Below are positions 32,769 to 41,400 of a DNA stretch of 64,000 nt, in pieces. Numbering within the stretch: position 1 is the first letter of the stretch; each line of letters begins with the position of its first letter. A program made the position numbers and the translations under genes. Source of the DNA: Allomeiothermus silvanus DSM 9946 (GTDB taxonomy: Bacteria > Deinococcota > Deinococci > Deinococcales > Thermaceae); assembly GCF_000092125.1 (NCBI RefSeq), contig NC_014212.1, forward strand, positions 1,756,001-1,820,000, read 5' to 3'. The notes under the pieces are model-generated. The model saw nothing but the letters and a program-made list of their open reading frames with translations, ran no database searches and was not told the DNA's origin.

Positions 32769-33097
32769 AACTGCTGTTGGATCACAACCTCTCTCCCAAG
32801 CTGGTCTCGAGGCTGGCCGATCTTTACCCCGGTTCGAGTCATGTGTATTTGCTGGGTCTTGAGACCGCCGATGACCGAGCGGTATGGGAATATGCCCGGC
32901 AGGGAGGCTACACAGTGGTAAGCAAAGACTCCGATTACAACGATCTGTCTGTACTGCTGGGTTTCCCACCCAAGCTAGTCTGGATACGACGGGGGAACTG
33001 CTCCGTGCGCGAGATTGAGGCCATACTACGGGTTCATCATGCCGAAGTCGCAAGCTTTCTCGAGAACCCGGAAAGCGGGATGTTGATCTTGTTGTAG
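32765..33097 (+). CDS. DUF5615 toxin (PIN-like)
   Basis: 110 residues, Mut7-C/PIN-like fold. Acidic residues for a metal-dependent RNase site are visible: LLDHNLSP (residues 4-11), ETADDRAVWEYA and VSKDSDYNDLSVLLG. Coupled to the DUF433 gene by overlap with a TTG start. Together they form the common DUF433/DUF5615 type II toxin-antitoxin module, probably acting on RNA. It sits within a fatty-acid gene region without functional link. Confidence 0.85.
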   Translation: MKLLLDHNLSPKLVSRLADLYPGSSHVYLLGLETADDRAVWEYARQGGYTVVSKDSDYNDLSVLLGFPPKLVWIRRGNCSVREIEAILRVHHAEVASFLENPESGMLILL

Positions 33098-33102
33098 GCG
33101 GG

Positions 33103-33747
33103 GTGAGGCTTGAGATGATTCATCACTTCGTGGCCCTCGGCGACAGCTTCACCGAAGGAGTAGGCGACCCGGTGGAGGGAATTCCCTTGCGCTCCGCCCA
33201 CGACTGGCTGGCCGAGTGGATGCGGGCGGCCAGCCCCGGCCTGCGCTACACCAACCTCGCCAGCCGGGGGCTGCGCGCCGGGGAAATCCGCGCGCAGCAA
33301 CTCCAGCGCGGGCTCAGCCTGGAGCCCGACTTCGTCAGCGTCGTCGCGGGGGCCAACGACTGCCTGAAGGGGCCCTTCAGCGCCGAGCGCCTGCGGGCCG
33401 AGCTCAACCTGATGCTGGGGGCCTTCCAGAGCGTGGGGGCGCGGCTCTTCACCGCCACCTTGCCCAACTTCACGCTGCGCCTCGAGCTCCCGGGTGGCGT
33501 GCGCGAGCGCGTCGGGCGCAACCTCGAGGCCGCCAACCACATCATCCATGACCTCGCCGGGCGCTACGATGCGATCTTCTTCGACTTCTGGGAGAGCGAC
33601 CTGGACAAAAATCCAGCCCTTTGGAGCGAAGACGGGGTGCACCCCAACGCCAGGGGCTACCTCGAGATCGCCCGGCAGGTGGCGCCGGTGCTCGAGCGGC
33701 ACGGCATCGCGGTGCGGGTGCCGGCGGCGCAGGGGGAGGGGAGATGA
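33103..33747 (+). CDS. SGNH/GDSL-type esterase or lipase
   Basis: 214 residues. Block I has the nucleophile Ser in FVALGDSFTEGVGDP, block II Gly in ASRGLRAGEIR, block III Asn in VVAGANDCLKGPFS, and block V DGVHPNARGYLEIA (Asp/His). No signal peptide, so it is cytoplasmic. It hydrolyses esters or thioesters; substrate unknown. GTG 33103 or ATG 33115 may be the start. Its stop overlaps the ATG of the DUF4442 gene, and thiolase follows, so the three form a lipid-related operon. Confidence 0.85.
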   Translation: MRLEMIHHFVALGDSFTEGVGDPVEGIPLRSAHDWLAEWMRAASPGLRYTNLASRGLRAGEIRAQQLQRGLSLEPDFVSVVAGANDCLKGPFSAERLRAELNLMLGAFQSVGARLFTATLPNFTLRLELPGGVRERVGRNLEAANHIIHDLAGRYDAIFFDFWESDLDKNPALWSEDGVHPNARGYLEIARQVAPVLERHGIAVRVPAAQGEGR

Positions 33748-34268
33748 CCACGGCTTTCCCTAAGGCCAAGGCCGAGTCCTGGCGCACCCGTGTCTGGCGC
33801 TGGGGCTTCAACCTGTTCCCGGCCTACCGGGGCACGGGCGGGCGGGTGACCTACATCGCCCCCGACTGGAAGGAGGTCCACGTGGCGCTGCCGCTCAACT
33901 GGCGCACGCGCAACTACGTAGGGACCATCTTCGGCGGGAGCCTGTACGGCGCCATTGACCCCATCTACATGCTGATGCTCATCCACGTTTTGGGGCCGGA
34001 ATACATCGTGTGGGACAAGGCGGCTACCATCCGCTTCCGCAAGCCGGGCAAGGCCACGCTCTACGCCCGCTTCGTGCTCACCGACGAGGAGTTAGGGGCC
34101 ATCCGAACCCTCGCCGCCCAAAACCCCTCCGTAGACCGGGTCTACCCGGTGGAGCTGGTGGACAAAAACGGCGTGGTGCACGCCAGTTTTGAGAAAACCC
34201 TGTACATCCGTAAGAAACCTGAAAACCAGTCAAAAAAGCTCGAACCGAGCATAAAGGAGTCCAGATGA
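33744..34268 (+). CDS. DUF4442 hotdog-fold protein (PaaI-like thioesterase)
   Basis: 174 residues. Hotdog features: [39 protein letters not shown] and [20 protein letters not shown]. The family includes probable acyl-CoA thioesterases. ATG 33744 overlaps the esterase stop (ATGA), and the TGA overlaps the thiolase start. The frame could open further upstream, but that would run antisense-like through the esterase gene without support. It likely trims acyl-CoA in step with the thiolase. Confidence 0.8.
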   Translation: MTTAFPKAKAESWRTRVWRWGFNLFPAYRGTGGRVTYIAPDWKEVHVALPLNWRTRNYVGTIFGGSLYGAIDPIYMLMLIHVLGPEYIVWDKAATIRFRKPGKATLYARFVLTDEELGAIRTLAAQNPSVDRVYPVELVDKNGVVHASFEKTLYIRKKPENQSKKLEPSIKESR

Positions 34269-35437
34269 GAGAAGCCGTAATCGTGAGTGCAGTGCGTAGC
34301 GCCGTTGGGCGCGGGAAAAGCGACGGGTCGCTGGCGAGCGTGCATCCTATTGACCTCTCGGCTACCGTGATGAAAGCCGCCGTTGCAAAAGCCGGGGTGG
34401 CCCCCCAGGTCGTCGAAGATGTGCAGTGGGGCTGCGCTATGCCGGAGGGTAGCCAGGGCTTGAACGTGGCCCGGCTCTCGCTCTTGCGGGCGGGGTTTCC
34501 CGTCGAGGTGACGGGGGCAACCATCAACCGCTTCTGCTCCTCCGGGCTCCAGAGCATCGCCTATGGGGCCCAGGCCATTCTCTCGGGGATGAACGACGTA
34601 GTGCTCGCAGGGGGTGTGGAGATGATGAGCCAGGTGCCGATGTCGGGTTACCACACCCGGCTGCACCCCGAGATGGCCGAGGCCTACATCGGCATGGGTT
34701 ACACCGCCGAGCGGGTGGCCGAGCGTTGGGGAGTAAGCCGCGAGGATCAGGACGTCTGGGCCTACGGTTCGCACCAGAAAGCTCTCAAGGCCCAGGCCGA
34801 GGGCAAGTTTGACGAGGAGATCGTGCCTGTGGTGGTGAAAAAAGTGAGCTGGAAGGGGGCAAAAAAGCAAGTTGAGGAGATTCCCTTTGCCAAGGACGAG
34901 ATCCCCCGCGCGGACACCAGCCTCGAGCGCCTGGCCAAGCTCAAACCCGCGTTCAAGGAAGGCGGCACCGTGACTGCCGGGAACGCCTCGCCGTACTCGG
35001 ACGGGGCCGCCGCCGTGCTGCTGATGAGCCGCGAGAAGGCCGATGAGCTGGGCCTCAAACCGCTGGCCCGCTTTGTGAGCTTCGCCACCGGGGGCGTGGA
35101 CCCAGACATCATGGGGGTGGGACCGATCAAGGCCGTGCCTAAGGCGCTGGCTAAGGCGGGTATTCGCCTCGAGGACATCAAGCTCATCGAGTTTAATGAG
35201 GCCTTTGCCGCTCAGGTGCTGGCGGTGATGCGCGAGCTAAGCTTCAACCCTGAGATCGTCAACGTAAATGGTGGGGCCATTGCGCTCGGCCACCCGCTCG
35301 GCGCGACCGGGGCCAAGCTCACTACCCAACTCGTCCACGAACTGGCGCGGCGCGGCGGTGGGCTGGGCCTGGTGACGATGTGCATCGGCGGCGGGATGGG
35401 GGCCGCAGGGGTTTTTGAGGTCTATCCCCAAAGCTGA
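34265..35437 (+). CDS. fadA: Acetyl-CoA acyltransferase (thiolase)
   Basis: 390 residues. The nucleophile Cys is in [11 protein letters not shown], His in [15 protein letters not shown], and the second Cys in MCIGGGMG. The start [20 protein letters not shown] is that of beta-oxidation thiolases. AAAGGAGTCC precedes the ATG. It splits 3-oxoacyl-CoA into acetyl-CoA and a shortened acyl-CoA, completing the cycle with the FadB-type and acyl-CoA dehydrogenase genes in this window. Confidence 0.9.
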   Translation: MREAVIVSAVRSAVGRGKSDGSLASVHPIDLSATVMKAAVAKAGVAPQVVEDVQWGCAMPEGSQGLNVARLSLLRAGFPVEVTGATINRFCSSGLQSIAYGAQAILSGMNDVVLAGGVEMMSQVPMSGYHTRLHPEMAEAYIGMGYTAERVAERWGVSREDQDVWAYGSHQKALKAQAEGKFDEEIVPVVVKKVSWKGAKKQVEEIPFAKDEIPRADTSLERLAKLKPAFKEGGTVTAGNASPYSDGAAAVLLMSREKADELGLKPLARFVSFATGGVDPDIMGVGPIKAVPKALAKAGIRLEDIKLIEFNEAFAAQVLAVMRELSFNPEIVNVNGGAIALGHPLGATGAKLTTQLVHELARRGGGLGLVTMCIGGGMGAAGVFEVYPQS

Positions 35438-35545
35438 CCGTCGCTGGCGGCTAGCGGATAGCCAAGAAAGTTTTTTGGTTATCCGCTATTTGCCGGTTGC
35501 TCACCCCTTGCTTACCCAAATTGGCTACCCTGGATTCGCTTGACC

Positions 35546-35586
35546 CCGGACGAGACGCGCCGTACCCGGTCAAGACAAGACGACGC
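35546..35586 (+). promoter_or_regulatory. Guanidine-III riboswitch (ykkC-III)
   Basis: 41 nt beginning CCGGACGAGACGCGCCGTAC. It keeps the class's CCGGACGAG, the GCGCCGTACCCGGTCA block and the GACAAGACG segment, and has the same length as the known guanidine-III fold. The CCGG at 35546-35549 can pair with CCGG at 35566-35569 as the pseudoknot. Compared with the Thermobifida fusca sequence as I remember it there are four changes; one puts a C-A mismatch into the long stem (GCGCCGT against ACGACGC). It ends 22 bases before the ATG of a SugE-type gene, with GGGAGGAG between. Confidence 0.88.
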
Positions 35587-35607
35587 ATCCCGGGAGGAGC
35601 GTGCCTT

Positions 35608-35930
35608 ATGGCTTGGGTTTTGCTGATCATCGCGGGCCTTTTGGAAACCGCTTGGGCCATCGGGCTCAAATACACCGAAGGCTTTACCCGGCTCTGGCCC
35701 AGCGTGTTCACCGCGGTGGCCATTGGGGGAGCATGTTCTTGTTGTCGCTGGCTGCCCGGACCCTCCCCATCGGGACCGCCTACGCGGTGTGGGTGGGGAT
35801 CGGGGCTTTGGGTGCGGCGGTGTTGGGGGTCGTGCTCTTCAAAGAGCCGCTCTCGCTGGCTCGAGCTTTTTTCCTGGCCTTGCTGTTGGCTTCGATCATC
35901 GGGCTTAAGCTGACCTCGAGCGAGCCCTGA
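35608..35930 (+). pseudogene. SugE-type SMR guanidinium exporter, frameshifted
   Basis: A small multidrug-resistance (SMR) protein of four helices. The first 40 or so residues are in frame from ATG 35608 ([20 protein letters not shown], then [12 protein letters not shown]). After AVAIGG the frame is lost at the GGGGG run 35725-35729, and the rest ([20 protein letters not shown], then GLKLTSSEP) continues in another frame to TGA 35930. One added base there restores a protein of about 107 residues. The WPS and GTAYAVW signatures and the guanidine-III riboswitch indicate the Gdx/SugE guanidinium exporter branch. A sequencing error in the G-run cannot be excluded. Confidence 0.85.
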
Positions 35931-36007
35931 GGCCCTTTGCCTCGCCTAGCAGGGTTTGCGGGAGGTATTCGTGTAGACCGCTCTGAAAGCCCTATATAGT
36001 GCTAGGG

Positions 36008-36358
36008 ATGGAGGTGCAGATCTTCGGGCTAAAGAGTTCTTCGGCGACCCGCGCCGCCGAGCGCTTCTTCAAGGAGCGCCGTGTCAAGATCCACTTTGTA
36101 GATCTGTCCCAGCGCCCTATGAGCAAGGGGGAGATCGGGCGATTTGCGCAGAAATTCGGGCTCGAGGTCCTGATCGACACCCAGACCAAAGCCTACCGCG
36201 ATAGCTACCTCGAGTACCTTCGCGTGACCGAAGAGGAGCTGCTCAGAAAGATCGCTGCCGAGCCCCGACTGCTCAAGTTGCCCCTGGTACGCAGCGGCAA
36301 CCTGCTAAGCGTTGGGCTGGCCCAGGCGGAGTGGAAAAAATGGCTGTCGGGCGTGTAA
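36008..36358 (+). CDS. ArsC/Spx-family thioredoxin-fold protein lacking the catalytic Cys
   Basis: 116 residues. ArsC-family layout: a first strand and loop VQIFGLKSSSATRAAERFF, IHFVDLSQRPMSKGEI, and the C-terminal LLKLPLVRSGNLLSVGLAQA. The position that holds the reactive Cys in arsenate reductase (after G-K/N) is Ser here, and the protein has no Cys, so it cannot reduce arsenate in the usual way. It may be a regulatory Spx-like protein or a diverged relative. GTG 35999 is an alternative start. Confidence 0.75.
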   Translation: MEVQIFGLKSSSATRAAERFFKERRVKIHFVDLSQRPMSKGEIGRFAQKFGLEVLIDTQTKAYRDSYLEYLRVTEEELLRKIAAEPRLLKLPLVRSGNLLSVGLAQAEWKKWLSGV

Positions 36359-36654
36359 AGCTAGGCCACGTGTGATCTGAACTCCACCCCAAGCGTTCGG
36401 CCAAGGGCTGGCTAGTGGCGCTTCTTCTGTCGGGACCCCCAAAGGCAAAACGAACTAGGCGGACTTCGCTTACACCGGTTCTCTAGCCTTTCGAGCGGGC
36501 AACCCGCAAGGTATCCGGTGCGGCTCGAGGTGACCTACTATCCTTCGGGCCGCACCGTTACCGAAAGCCCAATATTCCATGTCCAACCTTCCCGCTAGCC
36601 GCTACCTCGGATTGCGCCCACCTCGGTTGGCGCAAGAGCACAGTAGCCCGCCAT
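36359..36654. other. Gene-poor spacer left of IS481 copy 2
   Basis: 296 bases between the ArsC-like gene and IS copy 2. An inverted pair GCGGGC/GCCCGC-like sequence is present, but no stem with a T-tract. A 26-codon frame from GTG 36518 to TAG 36598 (reads VRLEVTYYPSGRTVTESPIF) has a protein-like composition and may be a remnant of a lost gene, but it has no ribosome site. Nothing else is seen. Confidence 0.4.
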
Positions 36655-37795
36655 TGAACCCGGACAAACACATGTGAGACTCTAAGCTGGGATAAAAAGA
36701 GGGGAACCGACCAGGAAAGGAGGTTCCCCAGGTGCAGTTTACCACCGTTGGCCGAGAGATATGGAGAGGCGCTAGACAAGCACAGAGGCTGGCCGAGGCC
36801 AACGCAAGCGACCCAGAGGTCCAGGAACGTCTGCGCAAGCTCCGACTGGTCAAAGCCCTGCGTGAAAGTAAAAAGAGCTGGAAGGAGATCCAGGACCTGG
36901 TCGGGATCAGCCGGGCCACCTACCACCGCTGGCAAAAAGCCCTAAAAGAAAAGGGCCTGGCTGGACTCAAACCCCGCTCCCGCCGCCCTAAGCACCTGCG
37001 CACAAAGGTCCACTGGACCCCAGGGCTGCTCATTAGAATAGAAACTCTCCGCAAGGAAAACCCCACCTGGGGACGCTGGTCCATCTGGCTTACCCTCCGC
37101 AAGGAGGGTTTCCAGATGAGCGAACGCACGGTGGGGCGCATCCTGGCCTACCTGGAGAAGCACCGACGTATCGAGAGCGTGGCCGGCTACCTGGCCCGGA
37201 CTCAAAGAGGGAAGCTAAAGCGAAGGGTAAACCGGCCCTACGCCAAAAGGAAGCCCCGAGGATACGAGGCCAGGGCTCCTGGGGACCTGGTCCAGGTGGA
37301 CACCCTCACCCTGACCTTAGGACCGGGAAGCATGGTCAAGCACTTCTCGGCGATTGACCTCCATAGCCGGTTTGTCCTGGCGGAGGTGCACAGCCGGGCC
37401 ACGGCTAAGCTTTCTGAGGGGTTCTTGTCCTTGCTTCTGGCCAGGGCCCCTTTTCCCATCCGGGCCATCCAGGTGGATGGGGGCAGCGAGTTCATGGCCG
37501 AGTTTGAGGAGGCCTGCTGTGCTCTGGGGATTGCCTTGTTTGTGCTACCGCCGAGGAGTCCTAAACTCAATGGTCACGTGGAGCGGATGCAGCGGACCTT
37601 CAAGGAGGAGTTCTACACCCGGGCCTTTGCCCACCCCGCTCAGCGAGCTGCAGGCAGAGCTGGATACCTACCTGGACTACTACAACCGCCGAAGGCCTCA
37701 CATGGCCCTGGGGGGTCTTGCTCCGCTGGAGTTTTTGGCTAAGATGCAAGAGGAGTCGGTTCCTCAAAGAGTCTCAAATGTGTTGACCGATTACA
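36655..37795 (+). mobile_element. IS481-like element, copy 2
   Basis: 1141 bp with 5-bp duplication GCCAT (36650-36654 and 37796-37800). Same ends as copies 1 and 3. One base longer because of an extra G at 37621-37623. The right duplication is followed immediately by TTGACC, the -35 box of the acyl-CoA dehydrogenase promoter, so the insertion ends 5 bp upstream of that box and leaves the core promoter intact. Confidence 0.92.
36732..37795 (+). pseudogene. IS481-family transposase (copy 2), frameshifted
   Basis: Same start and N-terminal 290 or so residues as copies 1 and 3, including HTH and all three acidic residues of the DDE core. An extra G at 37621-37623 (CCCGGG for CCCGG) changes the frame after FKEEFYTR, replacing the last 60 residues and stopping at 37742. 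The missing tail (LSELQAELDTYLDYYNRRRP and beyond) includes a conserved helix, so the product is probably inactive. The element could still be moved in trans. Confidence 0.88.
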
Positions 37796-37800
37796 GCCAT

Positions 37801-37829
37801 TTGACCAAGCGGGGGTTTGCGGATAAAAT
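37801..37829 (+). promoter_or_regulatory. Promoter of the acyl-CoA dehydrogenase gene
   Basis: TTGACC (37801-37806), a 17-bp spacer, TAAAAT (37824-37829). The start of transcription should fall near 37836, about 36 bases before the ATG. It begins at the first base after the IS481 target duplication, so any upstream activating DNA has been moved 1.1 kb away. It overlaps the shared fad motif at 37823-37843. Confidence 0.7.
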
Positions 37830-37843
37830 TTGACTGAGTATAA
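37823..37843 (+). promoter_or_regulatory. Conserved fad motif, upstream of acyl-CoA dehydrogenase
   Basis: ATAAAATTTGACTGAGTATA plus A. It matches the motif at 30105-30125 at 18 of 21 positions, with an identical TTTGACT core and an identical GTATAA end. It begins in the -10 box and covers the probable start of transcription, where a bound repressor would block initiation. A second TTGAC in inverted form (GGTCAA, 37854-37859) follows 18 bases after the core. Confidence 0.5.
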
Positions 37844-37871
37844 GATTATATCCGGTCAACCGAGGTGAGGC

Positions 37872-39608
37872 ATGATTGCAGATCGTAAGTTGGCAAAAAA
37901 AGGCGGCGGCTGGCTGCTGGAAAAACCTGAGGCCATCTTTACCCCCGAGGACTTCGACGACACCACCCGCATGATCCAAGATACCGTGCGGCAGTTCGTG
38001 GAAAAGGAATACCGTCCGGTAGCCGAGGCGATGGAACACGGCGCCCTCGAGCACAATATTCCCTTGCTCAAGAAAGCAGGCGAGCTGGGCCTTTTGGGGG
38101 TAGAGGTTTCAGAGGAGTATGGCGGCCTCGACCTGCCCAAAACTGTTTCCACGGTGATCGCCGAAGGGCTTTCCCCGACCGGAGGTTTTAGCGTCAGCTA
38201 CGGGGTGCAAACCAGCATTGGTCTGCTGCCGTTGGTCTACTGGGGCACCAAGGAGCAGAAGGACAGGTACCTTGCCAAACTGGTCTCCGGCGAGTTGATC
38301 GCCGCCTACTGCCTCACCGAGCCGCAGTCCGGCTCTGACGCGATGGGTGCCAAGACCCGTGCCGAACTCAGCGAGGACGGCAAGTACTACATCATCAACG
38401 GGACCAAGATGTGGATCAGCAACGCTGGCTTCGCTCATCTCTTCACCGTCTTCGCCAAAACCAAGGAGGGCCTCACTGCCTTTTTGGTCGAGCGGGACAC
38501 GCCGGGGTTGCGTCTGGGCGGGGAAGAAAAGAAGATGGGGATCAAATCCTCGAGCACCCGCCAGGTATTCTTCGAGGACGTTAAGGTTCCCGTTGAGAAC
38601 GTGCTGGGCGAGCTGGGCAAGGGGCACAAGATCGCCTTTAACGTGCTCAACGTGGGACGCTACAAGCTGGGGGCAGGGGCCATCGGTGGAGCCAAGGAGG
38701 CCCTCGCACTTTCTGCCAAGTACGCTAAGGAGCGGGTCGCTTTCGGCCAGCCCATCGCCAACTTTGGCCTTATTCAGCAAAAGCTCGCTGAAATGGCCTC
38801 GCGGATTTTTGCCGGGGAAAGCGCTGTATACCGCACGATGGGCTTGATCGACGAAGCCATCGCGGGAAAAACCGGAACCGAGGCGGTGCTAGCGGGTATC
38901 GAGGAGTACGCAGTAGAAGCTAGCATCATCAAGGTGCTGGGGTCGGAGATCCTCGACTATGCTGTGGACGAGGGCGTACAGATTCATGGCGGCTACGGCT
39001 ATTCGGGTGAGTACGCTATCGAGCGGGCTTACCGCGACAGCCGCATCAACCGCATCTTTGAAGGGACCAATGAGATCAACCGCCTGCTGATCCCTGGGAT
39101 GCTCCTGCGGCGGGCCATGAAGGGCGAGCTTCCGCTGGTAGATGCTGCCATGCGGCTGCAAAGGGAACTGCTCGAGCCCTCCTTTGACGAGCCCGAGGAC
39201 AAGGAGATGGCAGAGCTCGAGAACCTCAAGAAGCTAGTGTTGATGATCGCTGGGCTGGCTGCGATGAAGTGGGGCACCAAGGTGGAGGAGGAGCAGGAGG
39301 TGTTGGCGGTGGCCGCTGATATCCTCATCGATATCTACGCGGCCGAGTCGGCCCTGCTGCGTTCGCGCCGCTTGGGGGGCGGGGTCTACGCGGACATGTC
39401 CCGGCTATACCAGTACCAAGCTGTTGACCGCGCCCAAGCTGGCGCGCTGTCGGTGCTGCCCCGCCTAGCCGAGGGCGACGAGTTGCGGGGGATGGTCTCT
39501 GCAGCCCGCCGCTTGACCAAACATGAACCGATGGACTTGGTAGAAATACGCCGCCGAATCGCCAAAGCGGTGCTCGAGCGCGATGGGTATCCACAGCCCA
39601 GAGCCTAA
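37872..39608 (+). CDS. Acyl-CoA dehydrogenase
   Basis: 578 residues. FAD-dependent first step of beta-oxidation. Motifs: YCLTEPQSGSDAMGAKT, TKMWISNAGFA, GIKSSSTRQVFFEDVKVP, and QIHGGYGYSGEYAIERAYRD followed by INRIFEGTNEINRLL. It is longer than medium-chain enzymes (about 380) through a C-terminal helical domain, like very-long-chain ACADs and Bacillus FadE. Start ATG 37872 with GAGGTGAGG upstream. It probably acts with the FadB-type and thiolase genes. Confidence 0.9.
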   Translation: MIADRKLAKKGGGWLLEKPEAIFTPEDFDDTTRMIQDTVRQFVEKEYRPVAEAMEHGALEHNIPLLKKAGELGLLGVEVSEEYGGLDLPKTVSTVIAEGLSPTGGFSVSYGVQTSIGLLPLVYWGTKEQKDRYLAKLVSGELIAAYCLTEPQSGSDAMGAKTRAELSEDGKYYIINGTKMWISNAGFAHLFTVFAKTKEGLTAFLVERDTPGLRLGGEEKKMGIKSSSTRQVFFEDVKVPVENVLGELGKGHKIAFNVLNVGRYKLGAGAIGGAKEALALSAKYAKERVAFGQPIANFGLIQQKLAEMASRIFAGESAVYRTMGLIDEAIAGKTGTEAVLAGIEEYAVEASIIKVLGSEILDYAVDEGVQIHGGYGYSGEYAIERAYRDSRINRIFEGTNEINRLLIPGMLLRRAMKGELPLVDAAMRLQRELLEPSFDEPEDKEMAELENLKKLVLMIAGLAAMKWGTKVEEEQEVLAVAADILIDIYAAESALLRSRRLGGGVYADMSRLYQYQAVDRAQAGALSVLPRLAEGDELRGMVSAARRLTKHEPMDLVEIRRRIAKAVLERDGYPQPRA

Positions 39609-39630
39609 ACCCCCCTACGCGGCCAGAAAG

Positions 39631-40404
39631 CTAGACGTCGGCTGAACCAAGCTCTATTCGGTTTTTTCCGGTGTTCTTAGCTCGGTACAAAGCCCCATCG
39701 GCTTTGGCCAGCAACTCGTCCAGGGTTCGATGGCTTAGCTCCAGCGCTACCACCCCCATGCTGACGGTAGCGACGATGGGGCTTCCTGCGTATGTGACAG
39801 GATTGTTGAGGATTTCCTGGTGGATGCGCATAGCTACCTCGAGGGCTTCGGGGATTTGGGTGTTTGGCAGCAATACCGCAAACTCCTCACCGCCGTAGCG
39901 GGCCACCAAATCCCCTTTGCGAACGTGGGCCCGGGTCACCTCGGCGATGCGGGCGAGTACCTGATCTCCTACCAGGTGCCCGTGGGTGTCGTTAATCTTC
40001 TTGAAGTCATCGGCATCGAAAAGCAGTACCGAAAGGGGTTTGAGATCGCGCTGGGCCATTGCGAACATCTGCTGGGCTTGTTGGATGAAGTAACGCCGGT
40101 TATGGGTATTGGTCAGGTAATCGGTGATGGAAAGTCGGTGCAGCTCACTGTAGGCTTGCTCGAGCTGCGCGATGAGGCGGAGCTGGAAGTAACTAAACAC
40201 CGGGGCGATAATGAGCGGGACGATAAACCCTATAAATAAACCGCTGGCGGATACATGTCCGTTTTGGAGATAGCTCACTGCGGATGTAAGCATCAGGGAA
40301 AGCGCTACCGAGGCTAGGGTGAGAAGCCCAACCACCCGCACGGTGCCATATTGCTTGAGAAGTTTGCGCAGCATAAGCTCTCTACTCTCGGCCCCAGGCT
40401 TCAT
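39631..40404 (-). CDS. Membrane diguanylate cyclase (GGDEF)
   Basis: 257 residues. Two membrane helices lie at about 22-45 and 54-76, then a short helical linker and a GGDEF domain from about residue 95 (DYLTNTHNRRYF). The active site reads GGEEF (RYGGEEFAVLLPN), a functional variant. It makes cyclic di-GMP from two GTP. No extracellular sensor domain of note, only a short loop between helices. It stands alone and diverges from proC across a 176-base gap. Confidence 0.9.
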   Translation of the reverse strand: MKPGAESRELMLRKLLKQYGTVRVVGLLTLASVALSLMLTSAVSYLQNGHVSASGLFIGFIVPLIIAPVFSYFQLRLIAQLEQAYSELHRLSITDYLTNTHNRRYFIQQAQQMFAMAQRDLKPLSVLLFDADDFKKINDTHGHLVGDQVLARIAEVTRAHVRKGDLVARYGGEEFAVLLPNTQIPEALEVAMRIHQEILNNPVTYAGSPIVATVSMGVVALELSHRTLDELLAKADGALYRAKNTGKNRIELGSADV

Positions 40405-40580
40405 TAATGGGCTATGTTGCGGCGCGGTGGCACAGGTTTGGACGATGTTTTATGGGGAAGTCGGGGACCCTCCATTGCGCCTAACTCTAGGCCGGTTTGC
40501 GTTATACCAGCGTTACCGGACGGTCGTTTTAGAGATCGGGGATGAGGAAGGCGGATGTAGCGTGTAAACTCGAAAGACGT

Positions 40581-41363
40581 ATGCGCTTGGCAATTGTGGG
40601 CGTGGGCAAGATGGGCCGGAGCATCCTCGAGGGCATCCTCAAAGCGGAGTTTCTGGCTCCCCAAGAAGTAGGCGTGGTAGACATAAAGGAATATGCGCAA
40701 GGGGTAGCGGCCCAGTATGGGGTAAAGGTCCTTACCCATTCCGAACTGCGCGTGGCGGAGCGGGTCTTGATCAGTGTACAACCCAAAGACCTGCCCACGG
40801 TAGCACCCCAGATCACCCATCCCAATACCGGTTATATCTCGATCATGGCGGGGGTTTCCACCCGTGTCCTGACCGAGCGCCTGGGTACGCGGCGGGTGGT
40901 GCGGGCTATGCCCAACCTAGCGGCTACCATTGGTAAAAGTTCGACGGCGGTGGTGGGCCCGCGCGAGGCGGAAGAGGCGGGGGATCTAGAGTTCGCCCGG
41001 CAACTCTTCGCTACCGTGGGTGATGTCTACGACCTCCCAGAGCGCCTTTTCGATGCCTTTACCGGGATGTCGGCTTCGGCTCCGGCTTACGTGGCGATGG
41101 TCGCCGAAGCCTTGGCCGACGGTGGGGTGAAGATGGGGATTCCCCGCGCCCAAGCCCTCAAGCTGGCCGCCGATGTGCTCATCGCTACCGGAGAGTTGTT
41201 ACGGTATAAGCATCCGGCTGTGATTAAGGATGAGGTAAGCAGCCCCGGCGGGACCACTATCCATGGGGTGGCGGCGCTCGAGGCCCGCGGAATCCGCGCG
41301 GCCCTCATCGAAGCTGTTCAGGCCGCTACCCTTCGCGGCCATGAGCTGGGTCAGGACGAATAA
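40581..41363 (+). CDS. proC: Pyrroline-5-carboxylate reductase
   Basis: 260 residues. The NAD(P) Rossmann start is [20 protein letters not shown]. The C-terminal dimerisation signature is [20 protein letters not shown] and [14 protein letters not shown]. Last step of proline synthesis. An upstream ATG at 40542 would add 13 unsupported residues. The ribosome site is weak (GAAAG). The next gene begins 37 bases downstream. Confidence 0.92.
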   Translation: MRLAIVGVGKMGRSILEGILKAEFLAPQEVGVVDIKEYAQGVAAQYGVKVLTHSELRVAERVLISVQPKDLPTVAPQITHPNTGYISIMAGVSTRVLTERLGTRRVVRAMPNLAATIGKSSTAVVGPREAEEAGDLEFARQLFATVGDVYDLPERLFDAFTGMSASAPAYVAMVAEALADGGVKMGIPRAQALKLAADVLIATGELLRYKHPAVIKDEVSSPGGTTIHGVAALEARGIRAALIEAVQAATLRGHELGQDE

Positions 41364-41400
41364 CCCAACCAAGGAAAAAACGCTCGGTAAAATCCAAAGG

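Noticed and set aside
33621-33743. Upstream extension of the DUF4442 gene
   Set aside because: It would read 41 low-complexity Arg/Gly/Ala residues out of frame through the end of the esterase gene; ATG 33744 has the stop-start overlap seen elsewhere.
37830-37860. Second promoter starting at TTGACT before the acyl-CoA dehydrogenase gene
   Set aside because: No good -10 box lies 16-18 bp downstream; TTGACC/TAAAAT just upstream has ideal spacing, and TTGACT belongs to the shared fad motif.
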